Positions 49,246 to 57,371 of a stretch of 64,000 bases of DNA are shown in pieces. How positions within the stretch are numbered: position 1 is the first letter of the stretch; each line of letters starts with the position of its first letter. Origin of the DNA: Alsobacter sp045348435 (lineage in GTDB: Bacteria > Pseudomonadota > Alphaproteobacteria > Rhizobiales > Beijerinckiaceae); assembly GCF_045348435.1 (NCBI RefSeq), contig NZ_CP157484.1, positions 1,798,001 through 1,862,000 on the forward strand. Reading direction: 5' to 3'. The notes below the pieces were generated by a model. That model was not told the origin of the DNA, did not search any database, and saw nothing but the letters and a program-made list of their open reading frames with translations. The position numbers were made by a program, and so were the translations under genes.

Positions 49246-50709
49246 TCAGTAGAGATCGGCGCCGAAATTCCGTGCGGGATCGAATTCCGCCGACAGCTGG
49301 CCGGTGGGTCGTGTGGCTTCGCCCGCGGGCCGCAGCAAGAGCCGTCCCGAGCCCGGCGCGGCGTTGATGACGCCCTCCGCGACGATCACCTCGCCCCGCC
49401 GCAACACGGTTTCGGGCCAGCCCGTGACGGTGCGGCCCTCGAAGGGATTGTAGCCCGCATTGTCGTGCAGGTCGTTTGCGAGCGTGACGCGGCGCTCGGG
49501 ATTCCAGATCGCGACGTCGGCGTCCGCCCCGATCGCCAGCGAGCCTTTACCCGGAAGATCATAGATCCGGGCCGGAGCCGTCGCGGTGAGTTCGACGAAC
49601 TTGCTGAGCCCCATGCGCCCTTGCGACACCATGGCGTCGAACAGGAGCGGCTGCCGCAGCTCCAGGCCCGGCATGCCGTTGGCCATCTGTTTGAACGTCG
49701 GGTTGTCGCCGGCGCTGAGCTTTCCGCTCGAATCGAAACGATAAGGAGCGTGATCGGACGACAGGACCTGCAGGTCCCCGAGGGCCAGCGCCCGCCAGAG
49801 CGCCTCCTGATCGGCAGCCGTGCGTTGGGGCGGCGAACATATCCACTTGGCCCCTTCCAGCCCCGGCCGGTCGAGATCCTGCGCCGTCATCAGCAGGTAA
49901 TGCGGGCAGGTCTCGGCGAAGATCTTCACCCCGCGTCCACGCGCGTCGCGGATCGCGGCCGCGCCCTCAGCAGTGGAGACGTGAAAAATCATGATCGGCT
50001 GGTCGAGCAACTCGGAGAAGGCGATCAGGCGATGGAAGGCCTCGACCTCGGCCGCCCGCGGATGGCTCACGGCGTGGAATTTCGGCAGAACGTAGCCGCG
50101 GGCGACCAGCCGCTCGCTCATCCACTTCAGAACGCCATGGTTCTCTGCGTGAACGCAGACGAGAGCTCCGGCGCTGCGCGCCGCGAGCATCACGTCCAAA
50201 AGCTGTTGGTCGCTCACCTGGACCGCGTCGTAGGTCATGAACACCTTGACCGAGCGGTGTCCGGCCCCGATCAGAGCCGGCAGGTCATGCGCGATCGTCT
50301 GTTCGTCGGGGTTGGCGACCATCAGGTGGAAGGCATAGTCGATCACCGCCCCACGCCGCGCCAGCGCCGCATATTCCTCTACCACCGTGCTGAGCTTGGC
50401 GCCCCGGTGCTGGGCCGCAAAGGATATGACCGACGTCGTGCCCCCGAAAGCAGCCGACCGCGTCGCGCTCTCGAATGTGTCGGCGTTCATCAGCCCGCCG
50501 CCGGAGAGCTGTTCGATATGGCAATGGACGTCGACGCCGCCGGGGAGGATCAGCCTGTCCGTCGCGTCGATCTCGAGGCGGCCCGCCGGCAGCTTCGCGC
50601 CGACCGCGGCGATCTTCTCCCCCGTAATGGCGAGATCGGCCTTGAACACGTCGCTCGCGGTCACGACCACGCCATTGCGAATAACGATGTCGTTGGGCAT
50701 GTCGGCCAT
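49246..50709 (-). CDS. Dihydropyrimidinase / hydantoinase
   Basis: 487 residues (a second ATG at 50700 is possible). Metal ligands: HCH (His62, His64), the carbamylated lysine in SVKVFMTY (Lys155), VHAEN (His187), FHVSTAEG and SSDHAPY with the aspartate. GGVDVHCHIEQ is typical of dihydropyrimidinases. The enzyme opens the ring of hydantoins or dihydropyrimidines to N-carbamoyl amino acids. It is followed by a racemase of the hydantoin type, and the carbamoylase expected next is only found as a remnant at 33.3 kb. Divergent from the GntR gene. Confidence 0.93.
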   Translation of the reverse strand: MADMPNDIVIRNGVVVTASDVFKADLAITGEKIAAVGAKLPAGRLEIDATDRLILPGGVDVHCHIEQLSGGGLMNADTFESATRSAAFGGTTSVISFAAQHRGAKLSTVVEEYAALARRGAVIDYAFHLMVANPDEQTIAHDLPALIGAGHRSVKVFMTYDAVQVSDQQLLDVMLAARSAGALVCVHAENHGVLKWMSERLVARGYVLPKFHAVSHPRAAEVEAFHRLIAFSELLDQPIMIFHVSTAEGAAAIRDARGRGVKIFAETCPHYLLMTAQDLDRPGLEGAKWICSPPQRTAADQEALWRALALGDLQVLSSDHAPYRFDSSGKLSAGDNPTFKQMANGMPGLELRQPLLFDAMVSQGRMGLSKFVELTATAPARIYDLPGKGSLAIGADADVAIWNPERRVTLANDLHDNAGYNPFEGRTVTGWPETVLRRGEVIVAEGVINAAPGSGRLLLRPAGEATRPTGQLSAEFDPARNFGADLY

Positions 50710-50792
50710 GATGAACTCCGGATGCGCGCTGCCGCAGCAGGGCCGCTGGTGCTGGTTTGCGGCTCACGCAGCCGAGGCTGCGTGACTTCGAC

Positions 50793-50805
50793 ATACAGTG
50801 TGTAT
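50793..50805 (+). promoter_or_regulatory. Candidate GntR-FCD operator ATAC-N5-GTAT
   Basis: ATAC (50793-50796) and GTAT (50802-50805) form an inverted repeat identical in half-sites and spacing to that at 40047-40059, and both extend to TGTATAC on the right. It lies between the divergent hydantoinase and gntR-type genes, the usual place for autoregulation and control of the neighbour. Confidence 0.55.
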
Positions 50806-50926
50806 ACTCTTGGAATAGTGTTAGGGAAAGCGGCGCTGCCCCAGGGGCCGGGGCGAAAGTGTGAATCCCAAGCGCGCGGCGCTTCCGATCCGAGCGAGGA
50901 ACGCGACCATTGAACGGAGTGGATGG

Positions 50927-51580
50927 GTGACCGCCGATCAGGGCACGATCTCGACGCTGGGTCACTCTACCTATGAGCGGCTCCGCGACATGATCCTCAA
51001 TGGCGAACTGCCGGCCGGCGCTTCGCTGCAGGAAAAGAAGCTGGCGGAACGCCTGGGCGTATCCCGGACGCCGGTTCGCGAAGCGACCATGCGGTTGATG
51101 ACGGAAGGACTTGTGCTGCGCACCGCCGGCGCAACGCCGGTCGTCCGCCGGCTCTCGATCGACGACTTCATGGAGGTGCTGCACATCAGGCGGCTGCTCG
51201 AAGTCGAGGCCGCAGGCCGCGCCGCTCAGACCGGCGGATCGCCCGAACTCAGCGCAGTCGCGGCCCGCATCGCTGAATTCCGCGACGGTGTCGAGCCGAC
51301 GCCCGCCGAGCACGTCGCGGTGGACGACCGGCTCCACCTGATCATCGCGGGTCTAGCGGGGTCGCGCCTGCTTGCTGAGTTGATCGAAGACCTGCGTAAA
51401 AAGACGAGGATTTTCGACATGGGACGGGTGCCCGAGCGATTTGAACCGGGCGTACAGGAGCATCTTGCGATCATCGACGCCATCACGGCGCGAGACGCTT
51501 CGCGCGCGCAAGACGCCATGCGGGAGCATATCGACAACGTTCGTGCGAGCGTCATGGCTCATTTGCGACGCTTGTTCTGA
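50927..51580 (+). CDS. GntR-family transcriptional regulator, FCD domain
   Basis: 217 residues from the GTG at 50927, which has GGAG seven bases upstream; a GTG at 50861 would add 22 residues without a ribosome site. The N-terminal winged HTH reads YERLRDMILNGELPAGASL and KLAERLGVSRTPVREATMRL, the classic GntR motif. The C-terminal helical FCD domain has VDDRLHLIIAGLAG and EHLAIIDAITARD with the usual metal/ligand histidines. FCD regulators respond to carboxylic acids or amino-acid catabolites. It is divergent from the hydantoinase gene and the candidate palindrome lies between them. Confidence 0.92.
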   Translation: MTADQGTISTLGHSTYERLRDMILNGELPAGASLQEKKLAERLGVSRTPVREATMRLMTEGLVLRTAGATPVVRRLSIDDFMEVLHIRRLLEVEAAGRAAQTGGSPELSAVAARIAEFRDGVEPTPAEHVAVDDRLHLIIAGLAGSRLLAELIEDLRKKTRIFDMGRVPERFEPGVQEHLAIIDAITARDASRAQDAMREHIDNVRASVMAHLRRLF

Positions 51581-51798
51581 AGCCGACCTATTCGGCGGCC
51601 GCTCCAGTAGCTCTCGCCTTCAGCGTCATGGGACCGCCGCCGCACGACATCGTCGGCGAGTTGGCGGGCCAGCAACCGCGCGAGGGCGATGAGAGCCGGG
51701 TGGAGGGCGCCGCCGTCGGGCCGCCGCGCGCCGGCGGCGTCGACCTCAGAGCCGATCGTGGCCGGCGAGGGGACGGGAGTGGACTGCAAACGCCTCAT
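51559..51798 (-). CDS. Small hypothetical protein, element-associated
   Basis: 79 residues: RRLQSTPVPSPATIGSEVDA, a Gly/Arg linker, then an amphipathic helix HPALIALARLLARQLADDVV. Small proteins with such an ALIALARLLARQ-type helix commonly sit next to recombinase genes in rhizobial elements (from memory, not verified). It overlaps the gntR end by 22 bases. The 51799-51883 gap has nothing. Confidence 0.4.
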   Translation of the reverse strand: MRRLQSTPVPSPATIGSEVDAAGARRPDGGALHPALIALARLLARQLADDVVRRRSHDAEGESYWSGRRIGRLQNKRRK

Positions 51799-51883
51799 GG
51801 CGACCCAAATCTCAGAGTCGGAGGACGCAAACAGCCGAAGAACCTCAACAATTTTCAGCGAGGTTTTCCACCAGCGTCGTGAG

Positions 51884-52117
51884 CTAGGGTTTACGGTCCC
51901 GACGCATGACCTTGGGGGCGAACTCGTCCAGCGAGTCGGTGTCTAGGCCCAAGGCGTCCATCACCTCGGCGCAGTACCTGAAGAACGGACCGGTCCGGCT
52001 GACTGTGGTGCGTTCGCCGGTCCGCTTCACATAGGTCTCGCTGGCGAGACCCAATACGATTCTCCGGTCGGTATCGCGGGTCCGGCCTCCACGCCGGGGC
52101 TGCTCGAACTCCGACAT
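51884..52117 (-). CDS. Hypothetical protein
   Basis: 77 residues, charged (SEFEQPRRGGRTRDTDRRIV, then FFRYCAEVMDALGLDTDSLD). I do not recognise a domain. It is followed in the same direction by two other small genes, suggesting remains of an integrated element. Coding potential is judged only by composition and a clean start-stop. Confidence 0.35.
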   Translation of the reverse strand: MSEFEQPRRGGRTRDTDRRIVLGLASETYVKRTGERTTVSRTGPFFRYCAEVMDALGLDTDSLDEFAPKVMRRDRKP

Positions 52118-52132
52118 CCTCTCGGCCGGTGC

Positions 52133-52567
52133 CTAGACAGAGTTCAACAGCCGCACGAGCAGATCTGGCCCTATTTGGGCGGCAGCCGATAGTCGGGCCG
52201 GAAGCGTCTGCTGCTCCAAGCCGCGCACGAGCGCAACGGTGTCCAGTCGCCCGGGGCGGCCGACATGGCGCAGGACGTCTTCAACGCCCTGAGGATGTGG
52301 ACCGGAAATGGACCCCGCAAGCCGTTCAAAGCCGCTCGCGCTCAACATCGCGCCCAAGGTCGGAATGACGTCGGCCGGTGCTCTCCCGGTGAGAGAGGGG
52401 CTGCGCTTGACGGTGGCGACAAACTGATCGCATTGGGACGTGAACCGCTTCAGTTCTTCGCGCCTGAGCTTTGGATGCGGTTGCCGCTCCTTCCAGTCCA
52501 GGATCCGCTCCCATTCAGCCTTGATCGCGGAGATCTCTTCCGGAGTGGGATTGACGGCCTTACGCAT
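52133..52567 (-). CDS. Hypothetical protein
   Basis: 144 residues, beginning RKAVNPTPEEISAIKAEWER with a helical, charged N-terminal half (WERILDWKERQPHPKLRREE) and a hydrophobic helical end (LSAAAQIGPDLLVRLLNSV). No recognised family. A triple 9-base repeat lies 60-85 bases upstream of its start. The region 52570-52937 otherwise holds no gene. Confidence 0.4.
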   Translation of the reverse strand: MRKAVNPTPEEISAIKAEWERILDWKERQPHPKLRREELKRFTSQCDQFVATVKRSPSLTGRAPADVIPTLGAMLSASGFERLAGSISGPHPQGVEDVLRHVGRPGRLDTVALVRGLEQQTLPARLSAAAQIGPDLLVRLLNSV

Positions 52568-52625
52568 GCAAAAGTCCTCGGCGGCAGAGATCGTCCGGCC
52601 GAGCCTATGTTTTTCTCCGGACGTT

Positions 52626-52652
52626 CATGCCAATCATGCCAATGGTGCCAAT
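52626..52652 (-). repeat. Three tandem 9-base repeats upstream of the hypothetical gene
   Basis: On the + strand CATGCCAAT, CATGCCAAT and GGTGCCAAT follow each other without gaps. The nine-base step would place the copies on nearly the same face of the helix, as for a repeated operator half-site. Confidence 0.6.
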
Positions 52653-52937
52653 CCCAGGTCCAGCATCCATAGCTATCGAGGATGTCGCAGGACGAAAATG
52701 GCGGACCTTGGCGCCGCTCAGGTCGGCTTAGCGCCAACAGCAGTCGCGACCGCCGCTGCCTAAAGCAGACTTGCTTCGCTGACCTGTCAATGCGCCAGGG
52801 TTTTGTTGAAATGGAATCCTGGTGGCGGCACCAGTCCGCCTGACGGAACGCCAATGCCGCTCCAACTCAGCACGCAAGTTGCTGCCGCTGGAGCCCAGCT
52901 CCCTGATCTCACGATCGTCTCCTCTGGGGGGCGTGGC

Positions 52938-53900
52938 CTAGAGACTTCGGTGACGTTTCACAGTCTGCGACGGGTACTCTCCGAACTGGGCCCTGTAATA
53001 CGCCGAGAACCGCCCGAAGTCGCAGAAGCCTGACCGGAATGCGATATCGGCGATGGTCTCCCCGCCGCTGTCAGGCCGCTTCAAGAGTGTCCTTGCGCGA
53101 CACAGCTGGCGCTGACGGAGGAAGGCCACGGGGGATACGCCGATCTCCTCGTCGAACAGCCGAAAGAGCGATCGACGGGATAGTCCCGATACGGCCATCA
53201 GCCTGGCGACATGGACGGGATACGTGTCCACGATGTCGAGATACTCCAGGATGTCATAGAGGGACCGTCGCGACCCACAGCGGCCCCGCTGCTCCGGCCG
53301 CGGCACGCCGCGCGTGAGCGCATCGAGAAGGGCGTCAGTCCAGTATTCGGCCACGCCGGCGCAGACGTGGAGATTGCCCCCCGCCTGCGACACGATGCCG
53401 GTCAGGGCCCGATCGATCGCATCCGCATCGTGGGCGTCAAACCGCAGGGTCGCCTCGGCCGCCCACTCCTCCACTTGCCCCACGGGGCAGCCCTCGCCGA
53501 AGAAGCGGGACAGCGCGTCAGCCGGAACGGATATGCCGCCGAACGCGGCTCCCCCGAAGTAGCGATTGAGGTGCTCGACCCCGGGCGGCCAGACCGAAAC
53601 GGTTTCACATCTGAGCGACGCGATGTGGGTGTTGCAGGGCGTCTCAAACAGCATGCCGAACGTGACGTCCCGGTCACTGAAGACACCTTTCGAGACGATC
53701 CCTCGATCGAAGATTCCGAGCCCCATTGAAACGGGACCAACGGACACATGGCGCAGGCGCCCATGCATCTCGCCCTTCTCGACCTGGACGATTTCGGAGC
53801 GCGACGCGGGCGTGGCCTCGCTGAGTTGCTCGAAGCATCTGATTTCGATGGACTGAGACTCAAACTGAACCCGCGCGGATCGATCTTCCAGGCCGTCCAT
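52938..53900 (-). CDS. AraC-family transcriptional regulator
   Basis: 320 residues. Residues about 220-318 form the two-HTH AraC/XylS domain (HVARLMAVSGLSRRSLFRLF, then GGETIADIAFRSGFCDFGRF, SAYYRAQFGEYPS). The N-terminal 200 residues resemble the ligand/dimer part of the EutR/AdpA-like group but carry no recognised motif. An AT-rich gap (53901-54180) separates it from the sulfatase cluster on the opposite strand, so it may regulate that cluster. The inducer is unknown. Confidence 0.9.
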   Translation of the reverse strand: MDGLEDRSARVQFESQSIEIRCFEQLSEATPASRSEIVQVEKGEMHGRLRHVSVGPVSMGLGIFDRGIVSKGVFSDRDVTFGMLFETPCNTHIASLRCETVSVWPPGVEHLNRYFGGAAFGGISVPADALSRFFGEGCPVGQVEEWAAEATLRFDAHDADAIDRALTGIVSQAGGNLHVCAGVAEYWTDALLDALTRGVPRPEQRGRCGSRRSLYDILEYLDIVDTYPVHVARLMAVSGLSRRSLFRLFDEEIGVSPVAFLRQRQLCRARTLLKRPDSGGETIADIAFRSGFCDFGRFSAYYRAQFGEYPSQTVKRHRSL

Positions 53901-54660
53901 GACCCTGTCTCGCTTTGCTGCATTGGCACAAACTACGCATCACAAAGAGGCCGAATTTCGTTATCATTGGCTAGTAAGGATGAGACAATAGGGATTATCA
54001 ACTAGCTTTGCATGGACTGATCAATAAATGGGAACCATGCGCCCCGTGGGGCATGTAAAAGCTGTGATTGAAGACCATTCAACATCAGGATTTTGTGTAA
54101 TATATTTATCCAAGTTTGACGGTTGCTTATTTTCGGGAGCAGGCAGTTGATCTATAACTCTCATTGTGAAACTGTAAGACGCAGTGTCGCGACGCTGAAC
54201 GTCGTGGCGCAAGAGCGTCGAAGACGCCTTCGATGGAATACTTGCTCGACCTCTCGGCGGCAGCGCCGAAGCCGATCCGAAGCTGATCTGCTCCGCAATG
54301 CGTCTGAGGATCTTCCCGCGATGGCGACACCCACCGGCGGGCGGGGATCGTGCAACGTGCAGACAGGGGAGGTGAGGTCATGACGCGCCCCGTACTTGCC
54401 CTCGCGTCGGCAATCGCGAGTGTTCCTCTCGTCACGCCGGCCTCTGCTCGTGCCTCCAGGGGCGCTGCGGGTTGCGCAGGACATGATGGCGCCAGGCTGG
54501 TTCGAAGAGGTTGTCCTCGTTCAGCCCAACGTCGTTGGGCCCCGGGGCGGGCGCGATCGCTCGACTCCGGTCCGGCCGCCCGTATGCACGGCCATTGCTG
54601 GCGCTGAACCACATCTCTGGATGACAGCTTCCGGTCGCTTCTAGGAGGATCGAGACGCCA
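53901..54660. other. Long intergenic stretch before the sulfatase cluster
   Basis: No convincing gene. Bases 53930-54180 are clearly more AT-rich than the surroundings, with runs such as GTGTAATATATTTATCC, and probably contain promoters for both neighbours. Bases 54180-54640 are GC-rich again and have several broken short frames (for example one starting with a leader-like TRPVLALASAIASVPLVTPA at 54380) that may be the remains of a secreted protein. None can be named. Confidence 0.5.
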
Positions 54661-55614
54661 ATGCTGAGTGGTACCGCTCATCACCAAGGCATGGTCAAGA
54701 TTGCCGGCGGCCAGTTCCTGATGGGATCGGACCGACACTATCCCGAAGAAGCCCCGGCCCATCGCGTGCGGGTCAGCGGATTCTGGATCGACGAGCACCC
54801 GGTCACCAACCGCCAGTTTCGGGCCTTCGTCGCCGCGACAGGCTACACGACCTTCGCGGAGATCCCGCCCAGACCCGAAGACTACCCCGGAGCCTTTCCC
54901 GGGATGCTGAGGGCGGGATCGCTCGTGTTTACGCCGACCGATCACCCGGTGGACCTTCGGGACCTGTCGCAATGGTGGACATTCGCTTTCGGCGCGTCGT
55001 GGCAGGCGCCCTACGGGCCGGGGTCGTCGCTCGATGGTCTCGACGACCATCCGGTCGTCCACATCTGCTTCCAGGATGCAAGGGCCTATGCCGAATGGGC
55101 GGGCAAGGACCTGCCGACCGAGGCCGAGTGGGAATACGCGGCGTGGGGTGGGCGGGAAGGGACGGAGTTCGCCTGGGGTGACGAGTTCACACCCGGCGGC
55201 CGCCCGATGGCCAACACCTGGACGGGCCGATTCCCGGTCCGTGAGGCCGGGCAAGATGGCTGGGAGCGAACTTCACCTGTGGGAGCGTACCCGGCCAACG
55301 GCTTCGGCCTGTACGACATGATCGGCAATGTCTGGGAGTGGACGTCCGACTGGTACGCCGCCCGTCACGCGGCTCCGGCTTCGAAGCCTTGCTGCTTTCC
55401 CCGCGATCCACGGGGAGCCCGTGAGCACGACAGCCTCGATCCTGCTCAGCCCGCGATCCGCATTCCCCGGAAGGTCGTGAAGGGCGGCTCTCACTTGTGC
55501 TCGCCCCATTATTGCCGCCGCTACAGGCCGGCAGCGCGACAGGCCCAGCCGGTCGACACGTCCATGAGCCACCTCGGCTTCCGCTGCGTCATCCGTGAGA
55601 GGAGCGAACCATGA
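54661..55614 (+). CDS. Formylglycine-generating enzyme (sulfatase-modifying factor)
   Basis: 317 residues, a full FGE-sulfatase domain (GGQFLMGSDRHYPEEAPAHR, DEHPVTNRQF, PTEAEWEYAAWGG, GNVWEWTSDWY, HLGFRCV). The two active-site cysteines of aerobic FGE are both present: Cys280 and Cys285 in SHLCSPHYCRRYR. The enzyme oxidises the sulfatase-motif cysteine to formylglycine with O2 and copper. It has no signal peptide, so it acts in the cytosol before Tat export. Its stop overlaps the sulfatase start by four bases (ATGA), so the two are co-translated. Confidence 0.94.
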   Translation: MLSGTAHHQGMVKIAGGQFLMGSDRHYPEEAPAHRVRVSGFWIDEHPVTNRQFRAFVAATGYTTFAEIPPRPEDYPGAFPGMLRAGSLVFTPTDHPVDLRDLSQWWTFAFGASWQAPYGPGSSLDGLDDHPVVHICFQDARAYAEWAGKDLPTEAEWEYAAWGGREGTEFAWGDEFTPGGRPMANTWTGRFPVREAGQDGWERTSPVGAYPANGFGLYDMIGNVWEWTSDWYAARHAAPASKPCCFPRDPRGAREHDSLDPAQPAIRIPRKVVKGGSHLCSPHYCRRYRPAARQAQPVDTSMSHLGFRCVIRERSEP

Positions 55615-57314
55615 GCGATCAAACGTCGGACACCTCCGCACGTAGCAAGGCTGCCGATGGCCTGAACCGCCGCCATCTCCTGCTGGCCGGAACAGCCGCT
55701 TTCGCCTCAACGATGGAAGGCCTGACGGTTGTCCAGGCGCAGCAGCGGAATGCGCCAGCGCCGGCCGCCGCGTCTTCGGGACGCAAGCCCAACATTCTCG
55801 TGATATTCGGCGACGACATCGGACAGACGAATGTCAGCGCCTATTCATTCGGCGTGATGGGATACCGCACGCCGAACATCGACCGCCTGGCGCGCGAAGG
55901 CATGATGTTCACCGATTACTACGCCGAGCAGAGCTGCACGGCGGGTCGATCCTCCTTCATTACGGGCCAGTGCACGTTGCGAACCGGCCTTTCGAAGGTC
56001 GGCTTGCCCGCCGCCACCGTGGGCCTGCAGGCGCGCGACGCAACTCTGGCGGAACTCCTCAAGCCGCTTGGCTACGCCACGGGGCAATTCGGCAAGAACC
56101 ACCTCGGTGACAGAAACGAATATCTCCCGACGGTGCACGGCTTCGACGAGTTCTACGGCAACCTTTACCACCTCAACGCGGAAGAGGATCCGGAGAACCG
56201 ATACTACCCGCAGGACCCCGGCTTCAGGGAACGCTTCGGGCCTCGCGGGGTGCTGCGCTGCAAAGCCTCCGACACCGACGACCCCACCGAGCAGCCGCGC
56301 TGGGGGCGCGTGGGCAAGCAGGTGATCGAAGACACCGGCCCGCTCAACAAGAAGCGGATGGAGACGATCGACGACGAGACGTCCGCCGCGGCGGTTGACT
56401 TCATGCAGCGGCAGGTTGGGGCGGGAAAACCGTTCTTCTGCTGGATGAACACGACGCGCATGCATTTTCGGACTCACGTCCGCGCCGAACATCGGGACAA
56501 GCCCGGCCTGAACTCCCGGACCGAGTACGCCGACGGCATGATCGAGCACGACGGGGTCGTCGGGCGGATCCTCAAGGCGGTCGACGACCTCGGGATCGCC
56601 AACGACACCATCGTGCTCTACACGACCGACAACGGGCCGCATCAGAACTCCTGGCCTGACGCCGGCACCACGCCCTTCCGCTCGGAGAAGAACACCAATT
56701 GGGAGGGGGCTTTCCGGGTCCCTTGCCTGATCCGCTGGCCCGGCCACATCGAGGCGGGGTCCGTCTCCAACGAGATCGTCAGCGGCCTGGACTGGGCGCC
56801 GACATTCGTGGCGGCCGCGGGCGATCCCGACGTGAAGGAAAAGCTCCTCCAGGGCCACCAGGCCGGAGGGAAAACCTTCAAGGTGCACTTGGACGGCTAC
56901 AATCAACTGCCGTACCTCACCGGCCAGCAGGACCACAGCGCGCGGCAGGAGTTCATCTATTTCAATGATGACGGAGACGTCGTCGCGATGCGCTTCGGCT
57001 CTTGGAAGATGGTCTTCGAAGAGCAGAGAGCCCAAGGCACCCTGAGGATCTGGGCCGAACCATTCACCCCGCTTCGCGTGCCCAAGGTCTTCAATCTGCG
57101 GTCCGACCCCTACGAGCGCGCCGACGTCACGTCGAACAGCTACTACGACTGGATCATGTCCGATGCGGCGGCCGCCATCATCGCCGGTCCCGCCGTCGTC
57201 GGTCAGTTCCTGGCGACCTTCAAGGATTACCCGCCGAGCCAACGACCCTCCAGCTTCAGCATCGATCAGATGATGGAGAAGCTGCAGAAGGGGTTCGAGG
57301 CCACTCAGCAATAG
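55611..57314 (+). CDS. Tat-exported arylsulfatase-type sulfatase
   Basis: 567 residues. A twin-arginine signal (LNRRHLLLAGTAAFAS, Arg20-Arg21) precedes the sulfatase domain. Metal ligands begin at GDDIG (Asp68, Asp69). The formylglycine site is Cys109 in SCTAGRSSF: CxAxR, not the common CxPxR. QFGKNHLGD, MNTTRMHF and YTTDNGPHQNSWPDAG are the other active-site blocks. It hydrolyses sulfate esters (or phosphonates/phosphate esters in some members) in the periplasm after modification by the FGE encoded just upstream. Substrate unknown. Confidence 0.93.
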   Translation: MSDQTSDTSARSKAADGLNRRHLLLAGTAAFASTMEGLTVVQAQQRNAPAPAAASSGRKPNILVIFGDDIGQTNVSAYSFGVMGYRTPNIDRLAREGMMFTDYYAEQSCTAGRSSFITGQCTLRTGLSKVGLPAATVGLQARDATLAELLKPLGYATGQFGKNHLGDRNEYLPTVHGFDEFYGNLYHLNAEEDPENRYYPQDPGFRERFGPRGVLRCKASDTDDPTEQPRWGRVGKQVIEDTGPLNKKRMETIDDETSAAAVDFMQRQVGAGKPFFCWMNTTRMHFRTHVRAEHRDKPGLNSRTEYADGMIEHDGVVGRILKAVDDLGIANDTIVLYTTDNGPHQNSWPDAGTTPFRSEKNTNWEGAFRVPCLIRWPGHIEAGSVSNEIVSGLDWAPTFVAAAGDPDVKEKLLQGHQAGGKTFKVHLDGYNQLPYLTGQQDHSARQEFIYFNDDGDVVAMRFGSWKMVFEEQRAQGTLRIWAEPFTPLRVPKVFNLRSDPYERADVTSNSYYDWIMSDAAAAIIAGPAVVGQFLATFKDYPPSQRPSSFSIDQMMEKLQKGFEATQQ

Positions 57315-57371
57315 AACGGGCTTCGAACTGCCTCCCCGGGTGGAGGGGCAAATGCAGGGGGACCAGACAAG

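Noticed and set aside
48844..50913. 689-codon plus-strand frame
   Set aside because: Opposite strand of the racemase and hydantoinase genes; composition is that of a shadow.
54380..54640. Secreted small protein starting TRPVLALASAIASVPLVTPA
   Set aside because: After the leader-like start the frame becomes Arg/Gly-rich and ends without any recognised domain; reported only as an intergenic remark.
54127..55254. 375-codon minus-strand frame
   Set aside because: Antisense of FGE with no recognisable domain; the FGE frame is certain.
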